Below are positions 33,611 through 42,511 of a stretch of 64,000 nt of DNA, in pieces. Every line of letters begins with the position of its first letter. Position 1 is the stretch's first letter. The position numbers and the translations under genes were made by a program. The notes below the pieces were generated by a model, which saw only the letters and a program-made list of their open reading frames with translations, ran no database searches and was not told the origin of the DNA. Origin of the DNA: DATFVJ01 sp035517695 (lineage in GTDB: Bacteria; Actinomycetota; Actinomycetes; Streptosporangiales; Streptosporangiaceae); the NCBI GenBank assembly GCA_035517695.1, contig DATIYI010000326.1, forward strand, positions 7,791-71,790, given 5' to 3'.

Positions 33611-34872
33611 AAGTTCTGCATGTAATAACAGGCCTGGGCGTCGGCGGCGCAGAGCTTCAGCTGCGCTCCATTCTCCAGCACACCCGGCATGAGTCCGACG
33701 TGGTGACGCTCTACAACCCTGGCCCGGTGGCTGACATGATCCGCGCCGACGGCGGACGGGTGCGTGACCTCGGCATGACACGTAATACCGAGCTGTCCGC
33801 GCTGCTCCGGCTGCGGCGGCTGATCCGCAGCGGCGGCTACGACGTGGTGCACACACACCTGTACCGGTCGCAGATCTACGGGCGGACCGCCGCCTGGCTG
33901 GCGGGCACCCCGGTCGTACTGAGCACCGAACACTCGATCGGCGAGACGCACCTGGAGCGCCGCCGCATGACACTCGGCGTACGGGCCCTCTACCTCGGCA
34001 CCGAACGGCTCTCCGACACGACGATCGCGGTCTCAGAAACCGTCAGGGACCGGCTCGCTAGCTGGGGTGTTCGGCCGCGCAATATGACGGTCATCCCCAA
34101 TGGCGTCGACCTCGGCAGGGCGGCATTCGACGCCGAAGCCCGCGGCAGGGTACGTAGCGAGCTCGGCCTGGTGCCCGGCAGCTATGTGATCGGCCTGCTC
34201 GGCCGGCTCGACCCGAATAAGCAATTTGACATGGTGATCGAGGCGGCCGCCCCATTGCTCGACGACAAAGCCAGGCTGGTAATCGTCGGCGGCGGTGCGG
34301 AGCGCGAGCACCTAGAACAGGTGGCGGGCGCATGTGGCGTCACCGACAGGGTCATCTTCGCGGGCGAGCGGCACGACGTGGCGGCCGTGCTTTCCGCGTT
34401 TGACCTGTTTGTGGCCTCTTCCAAGCAGGAGACGTTCGGCCTGTCGGTACTCGAAGCGCTTGCGAACGGGCTACCGGTGCTCTACACGACCTGCCCGGCG
34501 CTTGACGGCCTTGGCGTGGACCGCGCACGCCAGGTTCCTTCTAGCGCGCCGGGCCTGCGCGCCGCCATGGCCACCGAGGTGACCGCCGGGAAGCGGGATC
34601 GGATTCCTGTCGCCGCGATCGAGCGCGAGTACGGCATCGAGGCAGTGACGGCACGAATCGACGATCTTTACGAACGGCTGCGCCCGGCGCCTGCCCGGCC
34701 CGCCGCGATCCAGGCGGACGGCAGGTCAGGCGGCCCGCCAAGCGGCCACGCCGCAATCAGATCACCGGCACCGCGCATTGCGGCCGCCGGCCCGGCGGCT
34801 ACGGTGCCGCCGCTCATCATCGGGGTCGGCAGCTCAGCTGCGCCTGCCCGGCAAACAGGAGGCGAAGGATGA
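33607..34872 (+). CDS. GT4 glycosyltransferase
   Basis: GT-B fold glycosyltransferase of 421 residues. Start MKVLHVITGLGVGGAELQLR holds the glycine-rich loop; HTHLYRSQIYGR and TEHSIGETHLERRR follow; the C-terminal half has IPNGVDLGRAAF, GLLGRLDPNKQFDMVIEA and the donor-site motif SSKQETFGLSVLEALANGLP (EX7E type). The last ~50 residues are Ala/Pro-rich and not part of the domain. Donor and acceptor unknown. It starts on a GTGA overlap and ends on an ATGA overlap, so it is an integral operon member. Confidence 0.9.
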   Translation: MKVLHVITGLGVGGAELQLRSILQHTRHESDVVTLYNPGPVADMIRADGGRVRDLGMTRNTELSALLRLRRLIRSGGYDVVHTHLYRSQIYGRTAAWLAGTPVVLSTEHSIGETHLERRRMTLGVRALYLGTERLSDTTIAVSETVRDRLASWGVRPRNMTVIPNGVDLGRAAFDAEARGRVRSELGLVPGSYVIGLLGRLDPNKQFDMVIEAAAPLLDDKARLVIVGGGAEREHLEQVAGACGVTDRVIFAGERHDVAAVLSAFDLFVASSKQETFGLSVLEALANGLPVLYTTCPALDGLGVDRARQVPSSAPGLRAAMATEVTAGKRDRIPVAAIEREYGIEAVTARIDDLYERLRPAPARPAAIQADGRSGGPPSGHAAIRSPAPRIAAAGPAATVPPLIIGVGSSAAPARQTGGEG

Positions 34873-35858
34873 AATCGTTTGTGACTGGGGCCGCCGGCTT
34901 CATCGGGTCACATCTGGTCGAGGCGTTGCTAGCGGCCGGGGACGAGGTCGTCGGGCTTGACAATCTGAGCACCGGGCGGCTGCAGAATCTCGACGCGGTG
35001 GCCCATCATCCCCGTTTCCGGCTGGTCAGGGGCTCGGTTACCGACCGCGTCCTCGTCGACGACCTCACCGCGGGAGCCGACACGGTCTTCCATCTCGCGG
35101 CGGCCGTAGGTGCGTTCGTCATTCGTGACCGCACGCTGGATAGCCTGCGGACGAATATCCACGGCACAGAAAACGTTGTCGAGGCAGCCGACCGGTGGGG
35201 CGCCCGCGTGCTTGTCGCCTCCACCAGCGAGATCTACGGCAAGAATTCGACGGTCGGGCTGCGCGAGGACGACGACAGGGTGATCGGCTCACCGCTGAAG
35301 TCCCGGTGGAGCTACGCGGAGGCCAAGGCGATCGACGAGAGTCTCGTCGAGGCCTACGTCCGCGAACGTGACCTGCGCGCGGTGATCGTCCGGCTGTTCA
35401 ACACCGTCGGCCCGCGGCAGACTGGCCGGTACGGGATGGTGATCCCCAGGTTCGTACGGCAGGCGCGTGCCGGTGAGCCGCTGACCGTCTTCGGCACCGG
35501 CGCGCAGGTGCGCTGTTTCTGTCACGTGCACGACGTCGTGCCTGCGCTCATCGACCTGGCCCGGTCGGATCGGGCCCACGGCAGGGCGGTCAACCTCGGC
35601 AGCTCCGAGCAGGTAACGATCGACGAACTCGCCCTGCGGGTGATCGCGGCTACCGGCTCGCCCAGCGAGATCGCACGGATCTCCTACCTGGTTGCCTACG
35701 GCTCAGGCTATGAGGACATGCTGCGGCGGGTGCCCGACTGCACGCTCGCACGTGACCTAGTCGGCTTCAGCGCCAAGCGGACGCTTGACGACATCATCGA
35801 GGCCGTCATCGAAGACCAGGCCGCGGCACGCAGCAGGCCGGCTGCCGTCGCCTCCTAA
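34869..35858 (+). CDS. NAD-dependent sugar epimerase/dehydratase (extended SDR)
   Basis: A 329-residue extended short-chain dehydrogenase acting on a nucleotide sugar. Visible are GAAGFIGSH (NAD loop), GLDNLSTGR, FHLAAAVGAF, STSEIYGKNS and the YxxxK motif in WSYAEAKAIDE, then RLFNTVGPRQTGRYGMVIPR. The SRWSYAEAKAIDES form and short C-terminus are seen in UDP-glucuronate decarboxylases and GalE-like 4-epimerases, so it may process the uronic acid made by the dehydrogenase. Exact reaction unresolved. ATGA overlap with the GT4 gene. Confidence 0.88.
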   Translation: MKSFVTGAAGFIGSHLVEALLAAGDEVVGLDNLSTGRLQNLDAVAHHPRFRLVRGSVTDRVLVDDLTAGADTVFHLAAAVGAFVIRDRTLDSLRTNIHGTENVVEAADRWGARVLVASTSEIYGKNSTVGLREDDDRVIGSPLKSRWSYAEAKAIDESLVEAYVRERDLRAVIVRLFNTVGPRQTGRYGMVIPRFVRQARAGEPLTVFGTGAQVRCFCHVHDVVPALIDLARSDRAHGRAVNLGSSEQVTIDELALRVIAATGSPSEIARISYLVAYGSGYEDMLRRVPDCTLARDLVGFSAKRTLDDIIEAVIEDQAAARSRPAAVAS

Positions 35859-35886
35859 GGGCGGGAAAGGCCCCGGCCGAGCCGAG

Positions 35887-37137
35887 ATGCCAGAGGTCAA
35901 AGCGCGTACCAGGACAAGTGCGCGCTCATACCCGGACCGCGCCAAGCGGACGCTACGCCGCCGGAGCGGCCCGGTGCTCACCCTTGCTGCGGCCGACGGG
36001 TCCCCCGTCGGCCGCGGTGCGCCGCCGCGGCGCCCGCGGCCGGGAATGTTCTGGCTGGCTATCCTCCTGCTCGGCGCCGTGCTCGTGGCGCTGACCGTGT
36101 TGCCGAACCTGCGCACGACCGCGCGCGCAAGTCTCGTGGTGGCCTCGCTGCCCTACTGGAACATCGATCACGGCACGGCTGCGGTGCTGTCGAACCGGCG
36201 CGCCTTCAGTGAGGTCTCGCCGTGGATGTACGGGCTCGACAGCCGTGGTCAGATCGTCACCCAGTACGCTCCTGCCCAGTCCGGCGCGGTAACGGCGCAA
36301 CTGGCCAGGCTCAGCGCGGCGAAGATACCGCTCGTGCCTACGCTCGCCAACATCAGCCAGGGCAACTGGGCCTATCAGCCCGTGTACCAGATCCTGCACG
36401 ACCCCAGGTTGAGGGCGCAGCACGTGGCGGCCATCATCGCGCTGGTGCGGCAGCAGCACTACGCGGGCATCGACATCGACTACGAGGACCTGCACGCAAG
36501 CGACAGGAGCGCCTTCACCGCTTTCGTGACCCAGTTGGGGGCCGCCCTGCACGCCAAGGGGAAGACCCTGTCAGTCGCGCTGTTCGCCAAGACCACAAAC
36601 GCGGGCACCGACCAGCGCAACGTTGCTCAGGACTACGCGGCCATCGGACGGGTCGCAGACCAGGTCAGGCTCATGGCCTACGACTATCACTGGGCAGGCT
36701 CAACGCCTGGCCCTGTCGCGCCGATCGGCTGGGTCCGTGGCGTCCTGCGCTATGTCAAGAGCCAGATACCGGCCCACAAGATCATTCTTGGCGTCCCGCT
36801 CTACGGTTACGACTGGGCGGCGGGCGGCCACGGCACGGTTATCGGCTGGCTGCAGGCCTTCCGGCTGGCCAACCAGTACCATGCGCAGCCGCATTTCGAC
36901 GCCGCCAGCCAGTCACCTTGGTTCGACTACACCGACCAATCCGGACACAAACACGTGGTGTGGTTCGAGAATGCCCCCAGTTCGAAGGCGAAATTCGCTG
37001 CCGCGCGCGGGTCCGGGATAGGCGGCGTCTACCTGTGGATGTACGGGTTCGAGGACACCGGCATCTGGGACGCGCTGCGCCAGACGCTTCCGGCCGGGCG
37101 TGCGCCTGCCGCCACGAACTCGCGGGGCGCCCGATGA
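35887..37137 (+). CDS. Membrane-anchored GH18-like glycoside hydrolase
   Basis: Type II membrane or secreted protein of ~416 residues. After a basic, Pro-rich cytoplasmic tail, one transmembrane segment (FWLAILLLGAVLVALTVLPN) leads to an extracellular TIM barrel: VVASLPYWNIDHGTAAVL, TLANISQGNW, the catalytic GIDIDYEDLH (DxxDxDxE form with final Glu), RLMAYDYHWAGS, LGVPLYGYDW and GVYLWMYGFED. It matches chitinase-like/YaaH-type GH18 domains. In PNAG systems the PgaB C-terminal half is a hydrolase on the same polymer, so a role in trimming or release is inferred. Start ATG 35887 is a choice; the frame is open upstream to 35785, overlapping the epimerase gene. The GT2 start overlaps the stop (ATGA). 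Confidence 0.85.
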   Translation: MPEVKARTRTSARSYPDRAKRTLRRRSGPVLTLAAADGSPVGRGAPPRRPRPGMFWLAILLLGAVLVALTVLPNLRTTARASLVVASLPYWNIDHGTAAVLSNRRAFSEVSPWMYGLDSRGQIVTQYAPAQSGAVTAQLARLSAAKIPLVPTLANISQGNWAYQPVYQILHDPRLRAQHVAAIIALVRQQHYAGIDIDYEDLHASDRSAFTAFVTQLGAALHAKGKTLSVALFAKTTNAGTDQRNVAQDYAAIGRVADQVRLMAYDYHWAGSTPGPVAPIGWVRGVLRYVKSQIPAHKIILGVPLYGYDWAAGGHGTVIGWLQAFRLANQYHAQPHFDAASQSPWFDYTDQSGHKHVVWFENAPSSKAKFAAARGSGIGGVYLWMYGFEDTGIWDALRQTLPAGRAPAATNSRGAR

Positions 37138-38699
37138 TGCCGTGGTGGGTGCTCGCTGTCCTCGTTGTCGGCGCCAATTTCGCCGTGTGGGGAACGGTGG
37201 GCCTGTGCAGACTGGTCGGCGACCAGTTCACCAAGTTTCGCGGTGCCAGGGCGCGCAGGGCTGGCGCCGCTCGGGTTGGCGGGACCGCTCAGGCCGGGGC
37301 GGCTCCGGCTGGGAGAGTGCCCGCTGACGGTCCCCCGGCGGGCACGGCCCCGGCGGGCACGGCCCCGGCTGACAGTGACGTGCCAGCAGGCACGCAGTCG
37401 CCGGCAGGCGTCGACGCCGCCTTGAGCATCGTCGACACGGCGGGCGCCTGCGAACGGCATCCGCCGCGGCGGGATTCGCTGACGGTACACGACATCGCCG
37501 TCCTGATTCCCGCGCACAACGAGGCCGTGGTCATCGAGGACTCTCTCACGGCCATCATGAAGCTGGTGCCGCGGAAGAACGTGCACGTGGTCTCGGACGG
37601 GTCGACCGACCGCACGGTCCAGATCGCAAGGAAAGCCGGGGCGAGCGTCATCGAGACACGTGAGAATCTCGGCAAGGCCGGGGCCCTGCGGGAAGCGATC
37701 TCGCTCTTCAGGCTGGTCGAGCGGTTCGCCGCCGTCATGCTGCTCGACGCGGACACCCGCGTGCAGCCCGGGTACTTCGCCACCGCGCTGCCGCTATTCG
37801 ACAACCCGGCGGTGGTCGCGGTGGCGGGCGCCGTCAAGACCTCGTGGGACCGCAAGCTATCGCTCACCGGCAACGTGCTCGTCGGCCACCGCCAGCGGAT
37901 CTACGCGATCGGCCAGCGCGCGCTCAAGTTCGGCCAGACGTCGTCGCACCTCAACGCGACGCACATCGTCCCGGGCTTCGCCAGCATGTACCGCAGCGAT
38001 GTGCTACCGCGGATAGATATGAACCCGCCGGGGCTGGCGATAGAAGACTTCAACATGACCTTCGAGATCTACCAGAAACGGCTGGGCAAGGTCGGTTTCA
38101 AGCCGTCGGCCGTCGCCGTCACCCAGGACCCTGACAACGTCCGCGACTACGTGCGCCAGACCAAACGCTGGTCGCTTGGACTGTGGCAGACCGTCCGGCG
38201 CCATCCGCCGCGCGCGAACCTGTTCACCGCCATGCTCTCGGTGCTGCTGCTCGAACTGGTCACCGCAAGCCTGTTGTTCCTGCTGATTCCGCTACTGCTG
38301 GTCGTCCTCCTGCTCCCGGACTTCGGCACCGCAGCGCTGTCGTGGCCCTGGTTCGGCGCCATGCATGCCGCGGTCGCGGCCCACGTCACCCTGCGAGCGG
38401 TGTTCTTCGGGATCGTGGTGCCCGACTACGCGCTCACCTGCCTGGCGGCCCTGCTCGAACGGCGGCCGCGGCTCCTGCTCTGCGGCGTCTTCTTCCCTGT
38501 GCTGCGGGCGATGGACGCGGCGATCGCGCTCTATGCGGTTCCGCTTGCCTGGCTGGCAAGGTCCAGTGGGCGGTGGACGAGCCCGGCGAGACGCAACGCG
38601 GACAGCCAGATGGCGGCTGATCATCCGGCCGGCCAGCAGATCGACGCCGTGGCACCCCTGCGCGGAACCGGGTCAAGCAGCGATGTCCAGGCCAGCTGA
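37134..38699 (+). CDS. Processive GT2 membrane synthase (PgaC/IcaA-like)
   Basis: Family 2 glycosyltransferase of 521 residues, likely a polymer synthase. An N-terminal transmembrane helix (WWVLAVLVVGANFAVWGTVG) and an Ala/Pro-rich linker precede the catalytic domain: AVLIPAHNEAVVIEDSL, HVVSDGSTDRT, LLDADTRV (DxD), AIEDFNMTFEI (acceptor ED) and QTKRWSLGLW (QxxRW), the full processive signature. Three to four hydrophobic segments follow (ELVTASLLFLLIPLLLVVLL and others). The set matches poly-beta-1,6-GlcNAc and hyaluronan-type synthases. It is translationally coupled to the GH18-like gene upstream and overlaps the response regulator gene by 17 bases downstream. Product linkage unknown. Confidence 0.9.
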   Translation: MMPWWVLAVLVVGANFAVWGTVGLCRLVGDQFTKFRGARARRAGAARVGGTAQAGAAPAGRVPADGPPAGTAPAGTAPADSDVPAGTQSPAGVDAALSIVDTAGACERHPPRRDSLTVHDIAVLIPAHNEAVVIEDSLTAIMKLVPRKNVHVVSDGSTDRTVQIARKAGASVIETRENLGKAGALREAISLFRLVERFAAVMLLDADTRVQPGYFATALPLFDNPAVVAVAGAVKTSWDRKLSLTGNVLVGHRQRIYAIGQRALKFGQTSSHLNATHIVPGFASMYRSDVLPRIDMNPPGLAIEDFNMTFEIYQKRLGKVGFKPSAVAVTQDPDNVRDYVRQTKRWSLGLWQTVRRHPPRANLFTAMLSVLLLELVTASLLFLLIPLLLVVLLLPDFGTAALSWPWFGAMHAAVAAHVTLRAVFFGIVVPDYALTCLAALLERRPRLLLCGVFFPVLRAMDAAIALYAVPLAWLARSSGRWTSPARRNADSQMAADHPAGQQIDAVAPLRGTGSSSDVQAS

Positions 38700-39480
38700 G
38701 CGCGCCGCCGAGCCTCCCGCGACCGGCCAGCCGGCCATGTCCGCGGACGAGAACGTCGTCATGCATCTGGATGAGGACACGGCAGCGCCCGCGAGGCACA
38801 GTGAGCAGGTGGACATGCTGCGGTTGCTTCTCGTCGATGATCATCTGATGGTCACCGAGGCGCTGGCTGCCCGGCTGTCCGCGGCCATGGATCTGTGGGT
38901 GGCAGGCCGTTGCGCCGCACTTGACCCGAACCTGATCGACATCGTCCGGGGGCTGCGGCCGGACGTCATCACGATCGACGTCGAGCCGCTCGGTGCGGCA
39001 ATCGGGGACGTTGTGCGGCAGCTCCTAGCCGCCAGGCCGTCCGCACACGTGGTCGTTCTGAGTGCCGACCGCGACGTCGCGCACGCGGTGGAAGCCGCCA
39101 GGGCGGGCGCGTCCGCATGGGTCGCGAAGGAGCAGGGCGCCGCCGAACTTGAGGCGGTGCTGCGCGGGGTGCGCCGCGGCCACTCCTGGTACCCGCCGGA
39201 CATGCTGGGCGAGATTATTCGTGCGCTCCGCGCCGACATCGGCCGCGCCAAAGATCACACGGACCCGCTCGACGTGCTCAGCCCGCGTGAGCGGGACGTG
39301 CTCCTCAGCATGATGGACGGCAAGCGCGGCCGCCAGATCGCCCAGGATTTGATGATCTCGATGGATACCGTACGCACCCACACACGGAACATTTTCGCCA
39401 AGCTCGACGTGCACAGCCGCCTCGAGGCAGTGAGCGTGGCGCTTGCCTGCGGGCTGCAGCGGACGGAGCGCCCGGAATGA
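38683..39480 (+). CDS. NarL/LuxR-type response regulator inside the glycosyltransferase operon
   Basis: A 265-residue regulator. The receiver starts at LRLLLVDDHLMVTEALAARL, with the likely phospho-Asp in ITIDVEPLGAA, HVVVLSADRD and the conserved Lys in GASAWVAKEQG. The output domain is LSPRERDVLLSMMDGKRGRQ, IAQDLMISMDTVRTHTRNIF and AKLDVHSRLEAV. The start is uncertain: ATG 38683 (overlapping the GT2 stop), 38737 or 38815 right at the receiver. It lies between two glycosyltransferase genes on ATGA overlaps, so it is made with the enzymes. The kinase at 40892 is a plausible partner. Confidence 0.88.
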   Translation: MSRPAERAAEPPATGQPAMSADENVVMHLDEDTAAPARHSEQVDMLRLLLVDDHLMVTEALAARLSAAMDLWVAGRCAALDPNLIDIVRGLRPDVITIDVEPLGAAIGDVVRQLLAARPSAHVVVLSADRDVAHAVEAARAGASAWVAKEQGAAELEAVLRGVRRGHSWYPPDMLGEIIRALRADIGRAKDHTDPLDVLSPRERDVLLSMMDGKRGRQIAQDLMISMDTVRTHTRNIFAKLDVHSRLEAVSVALACGLQRTERPE

Positions 39481-40784
39481 CACGCAAACTGCGGGTCGCG
39501 ACCGTGATCACCCGGCTGGAGTCCGGTGCGGGCACGCTCGCCGTGCGCGGGGCAGGGGCCATGGATCCCGATGCGTTTCAGGTCACGATCATCACCGGCA
39601 GTGGTAACCGCCTGCTCGGCGACGCCGCCGCGGCCGGCCTGGAAACCCTGGTCGAACCTTCGCTGCGCGCGCCGATCGCCCCGCGCCGCGACCTGCTGGC
39701 GTTGCGACGGCTGCATGCGCTCTTTCGCGAGCGGAACTTCGACGTCGTGCACACGCACTGCGCGAAGGCCGGTGCCCTCGGCAGGCTGGCGGCACACCGC
39801 GCCGGGGTACCCAAGATCGTGCACACGTATCATGGCTTCCCCTTCCACGAATTTCAGTCCGCGGCCCGCAGGCGCGGCTACGTATCGATAGAGCGACGGC
39901 TTGGCCGCATCACGGACGTCGCCCTGTGCGTGGGCACCGGGGTGGCTGTCGAAGCGGTCAGACGCCAGCTTGTCGCACCGGACCGTGTCCGCACGATCGG
40001 CGTGGTCGTAGACGGCACTAACGGCACTGACAGCGCTGGAGCGGCTCACCGCGCTGACGGTGCCGCCGGCCGCGCGGCGAACGGGACTGCGCACAGCTTG
40101 GCTCGGCGACGCGCTCAGGTCGCACTCGGCCTGCCTGCTAACGCCATCGTCGTCGGCGCGGTTGGCAGGCTGACCTACCAGAAGGCGCCGGAGGACTTCC
40201 TCACGGCCCTGCAGGCGCTGCGCCGGCCTGACGCCATCGGGGTATGGATTGGCGGCGGCGAGCTTGCCGACCACGTCGGCCGCCTTGCAGCGGGCGTGCC
40301 GGGCGTGCGCGTGATACTGACAGGCGAGCGCGACGACGTGCCGGACCTGCTTCCCGCTTTCGACGTGTTCGCCCTGCCGAGCCGGTACGAAGGGCTGCCG
40401 ACAGCGGTCGTCGAGGCCATGGTGTGCGGCATACCTGTGGTAGCGACCGCGGTCAACGCCGTGAGCGATGTCGTGATCCCTGGCGAGACGGGCCTGCTGG
40501 TACCGCCGCAGCGCCCAGACCTGATGGCCGCCGCCGTGCGATACCTGCTTGACTCCCCCGCGGCTGCCGCACGGATGGCCGCGGCGGCGCGTGCCAGCCT
40601 GGGCCAGCGGTTTGGCGAGACCGCGCTGCGCGACGCGCTTACCGCGGCGTACACCCCCACGGCCGCGGGAGCGCACCCCATGTCCGGCTGCGGTACCACG
40701 GTTCACGCCGCCGCTGGCTCCTATCGAGGTCGCGAATCGGACAGATCTGTCGAAATTGGTATCTTTGGGGCTACCGCAGGCTAA
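39477..40784 (+). CDS. GT4 glycosyltransferase (second in the cluster)
   Basis: GT-B enzyme of 435 residues, last of the overlapping run. RVATVITRLESGAGTLAVRG gives the N-terminal loop, then FDVVHTHCAKAGALGRLAAH, HTYHGFPFHEF, GAVGRLTYQKAPEDFLTALQ and the donor motif LPSRYEGLPTAVVEAMVCGI. A ~35-residue Ala/Gly/Asn/Thr-rich insert (NGTDSAGAAHRADGAAGRAA) sits between the two Rossmann domains, and the last ~45 residues look non-conserved. Sugar specificity is unknown. ATGA overlap with the regulator gene upstream; a dyad follows downstream. Confidence 0.9.
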   Translation: MTRKLRVATVITRLESGAGTLAVRGAGAMDPDAFQVTIITGSGNRLLGDAAAAGLETLVEPSLRAPIAPRRDLLALRRLHALFRERNFDVVHTHCAKAGALGRLAAHRAGVPKIVHTYHGFPFHEFQSAARRRGYVSIERRLGRITDVALCVGTGVAVEAVRRQLVAPDRVRTIGVVVDGTNGTDSAGAAHRADGAAGRAANGTAHSLARRRAQVALGLPANAIVVGAVGRLTYQKAPEDFLTALQALRRPDAIGVWIGGGELADHVGRLAAGVPGVRVILTGERDDVPDLLPAFDVFALPSRYEGLPTAVVEAMVCGIPVVATAVNAVSDVVIPGETGLLVPPQRPDLMAAAVRYLLDSPAAAARMAAAARASLGQRFGETALRDALTAAYTPTAAGAHPMSGCGTTVHAAAGSYRGRESDRSVEIGIFGATAG

Positions 40785-40798
40785 CCCATTGGGCCGAT

Positions 40799-40831
40799 AC
40801 TCAAACTTGAAGGTGGTCCCGCCACTTGAGT
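40799..40831 (+). terminator. Hairpin after the glycosyltransferase operon
   Basis: ACTCAA at 40799 and TTGAGT at 40831 with inner GTGG/CCAC arms form a bulged hairpin just past the GT4 stop and ~60 bases before the kinase gene. No T-run. A partial terminator or operator would separate kinase expression from the enzyme operon. Confidence 0.35.
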
Positions 40832-40891
40832 AACACAGGATGGGCGACCCAGGGGACACGTCGTTAGCCACGAACCGCGGGGAGACGGGGT

Positions 40892-41785
40892 GTGTCGCAG
40901 GTGACCGCTGGGCGACGCGCGCAACCGACGTGCAACTCTCAGAAGACCCACGCCGCTACTGCGGCCAAGCACGGTGAGCCCATGGACGACACGGGCTCGC
41001 GGATGGAATGGTCCCTCGACCGGCGGGGAGGGCCGGGCCGCCGCAGTTCGGACGCGCGTGACACACTCGCTGTCCGCGGCTTGCTACATGATCTCGGACA
41101 CGAGATGACCACGTTGTCGTACCTGATGGAAGCCATCCGCGGTGATCCCACCTTGTCTGTGGAAACGGGTATTAGGACCGAACTCGCCGCGCTCGAGGTC
41201 TCGCGCCTGCTCGACATGGTCAGGCACGCGCCGCCCGGCAGCGAGGCCCCTGATCCCGTCGACCTGCGGGCCATGGCCAGCGAGGTCGCGCGGCTCGCGA
41301 GGGCCGCCTACGGAACGCAGGTCGTCGTGCCACAAGGAGCCGCCGTGACCATTCCGGTGAGCCCGGGCCTGCTGTGGCGCGTGCTGACCAACGTGGTCGG
41401 CAACGCCACGCGCGCGGCAGGCCGGGAAGGCCGGGTCGAGGTGGCGATCCGGCAGGTATGGCAGCAGGCGCACACGACCATCGACGTGCTCGACGACGGC
41501 CCCGGCTTCGGCGGCGGAGCGCAAGGAACAGCATCGCTCGGCCTGCGAGTGGTGACGTCGCTGCTCGAATCCTGCGGCGGCCGCCTCGAGGTGCGATCAC
41601 CTCGCGCGGGTGGCACCCGGGTCCGTATCGTGCTGCCGAGCGAACCGGTCTCCGCTGCGGCACCCGAGGACGCCCGCGTAGGCACGTGGGAGGACGAGGC
41701 AGCGGACAGGTTGCCGTCTGCCGGGCCGCCCGCTGGGCACGCCGATGGCTGGACGGGCGAGCGGGCTGATGGAGGAGCGAGATGA
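40892..41785 (+). CDS. Sensor-less histidine kinase
   Basis: A 297-residue soluble kinase without transmembrane or PAS segments. The phosphoacceptor is expected in LLHDLGHEMTTLSYLMEAIR (HDLxHE type). The ATPase domain has the N-box LTNVVGNATRAAGREGRVEV, DVLDDGPGFGGG, SLGLRVVTSLLESCGGRLEV and GGTRVRIVLPSEP. Start is GTG 40892 or the ATG at 40982 where conservation seems to begin. The C-terminal ~45 residues are polar and variable. It is followed 27 bases later by a response regulator, and another regulator lies two genes upstream, so one kinase may serve both. Confidence 0.85.
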   Translation: MSQVTAGRRAQPTCNSQKTHAATAAKHGEPMDDTGSRMEWSLDRRGGPGRRSSDARDTLAVRGLLHDLGHEMTTLSYLMEAIRGDPTLSVETGIRTELAALEVSRLLDMVRHAPPGSEAPDPVDLRAMASEVARLARAAYGTQVVVPQGAAVTIPVSPGLLWRVLTNVVGNATRAAGREGRVEVAIRQVWQQAHTTIDVLDDGPGFGGGAQGTASLGLRVVTSLLESCGGRLEVRSPRAGGTRVRIVLPSEPVSAAAPEDARVGTWEDEAADRLPSAGPPAGHADGWTGERADGGAR

Positions 41786-41812
41786 TGGCCGGGCGCCCAG
41801 CTGGGCGAGTAG

Positions 41813-42511
41813 GTGACGAGCGTGGCTGACCTGGTAATCGGCGACGACCACACGGTGTTCCTTGACGCACTTTCCGCCGTGCTGGCCCAGCGAGGTTTCG
41901 ACGTAACCGTGGCGCGGAACGCCGCGGAGACCATCGAGGCCGTCCGTCGCAACAAGCCGGACATCTGCCTTGTCGACCGCCATTTCGCCACGGACGACGG
42001 CCTGGACGCCATCGGGCCCGTGATTGCCGCGAGCCCGCACACGAAGGTGCTCGTGCTGAGCGCCGACTCCGGTACCGACGCGGTGCTGCGAGCGCTGCGC
42101 GCAGGGGCATCTGGCTACCTGCACAAGACTCAGGGCGTCGCGGCGCTCACTGCTGCGATCGACCGCGTGCTGCGCGGCGAGGTGGTGGTCAGCGTCCCCA
42201 AAGCGAACGGAGCGGGCGGCGCAGGCAGCGCCGCTACGGCCGGGCGGTCGGCACAAGCCGACCACGCGCGGCGGCTGGCCGCATACCTCACCGACAGGGA
42301 GCGTGAGTGCCTCGGGCTGCTTGTCGAAGGCCTGGACACCGAGGCCATGGTCGCGAAACTCGGCGTTTCCCGCACCACGGTCCGCACCCACGTGCAGGCG
42401 CTCCTTACCAAGCTCGGCGCGCACTCCCGGCTCGAGGCGGCGTCCCTCGCGGTGCGCTACCGGCTGCTCGACGATGACCCGGCGCGCGTCCGCCGCGCAC
42501 GCGCGGTCTGA
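41813..42511 (+). CDS. NarL/LuxR-type response regulator paired with the kinase
   Basis: A 232-residue regulator. Receiver: VIGDDHTVFLDALSAVLAQR, phospho-Asp in ICLVDRHFATDDGLDA, VLVLSADSGTDAVLRALRAG and Lys in GYLHKTQG. Linker is Gly/Ala-rich. Output: YLTDRERECLGLLVEGLDTE, AMVAKLGVSRTTVRTHVQAL and LTKLGAHSRLEAASLA. GTG at 41813 or GTG at 41822; the latter has AGGTGA 8 bases before it. Probably a cognate pair with the preceding kinase, controlling the polysaccharide locus. Confidence 0.88.
   Translation: MTSVADLVIGDDHTVFLDALSAVLAQRGFDVTVARNAAETIEAVRRNKPDICLVDRHFATDDGLDAIGPVIAASPHTKVLVLSADSGTDAVLRALRAGASGYLHKTQGVAALTAAIDRVLRGEVVVSVPKANGAGGAGSAATAGRSAQADHARRLAAYLTDRERECLGLLVEGLDTEAMVAKLGVSRTTVRTHVQALLTKLGAHSRLEAASLAVRYRLLDDDPARVRRARAV

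Noticed and set aside
32453..33973. 506-codon minus-strand open frame opposite the sugar transferase
   Set aside because: Antisense to recognised catalytic motifs; Arg/Gly/Ala-rich without family features.
36222..37133. 304-residue N-terminal extension of the GT2 synthase
   Set aside because: Out-of-frame reading of the GH18-like gene; the ATGA overlap at 37134 is the natural start.
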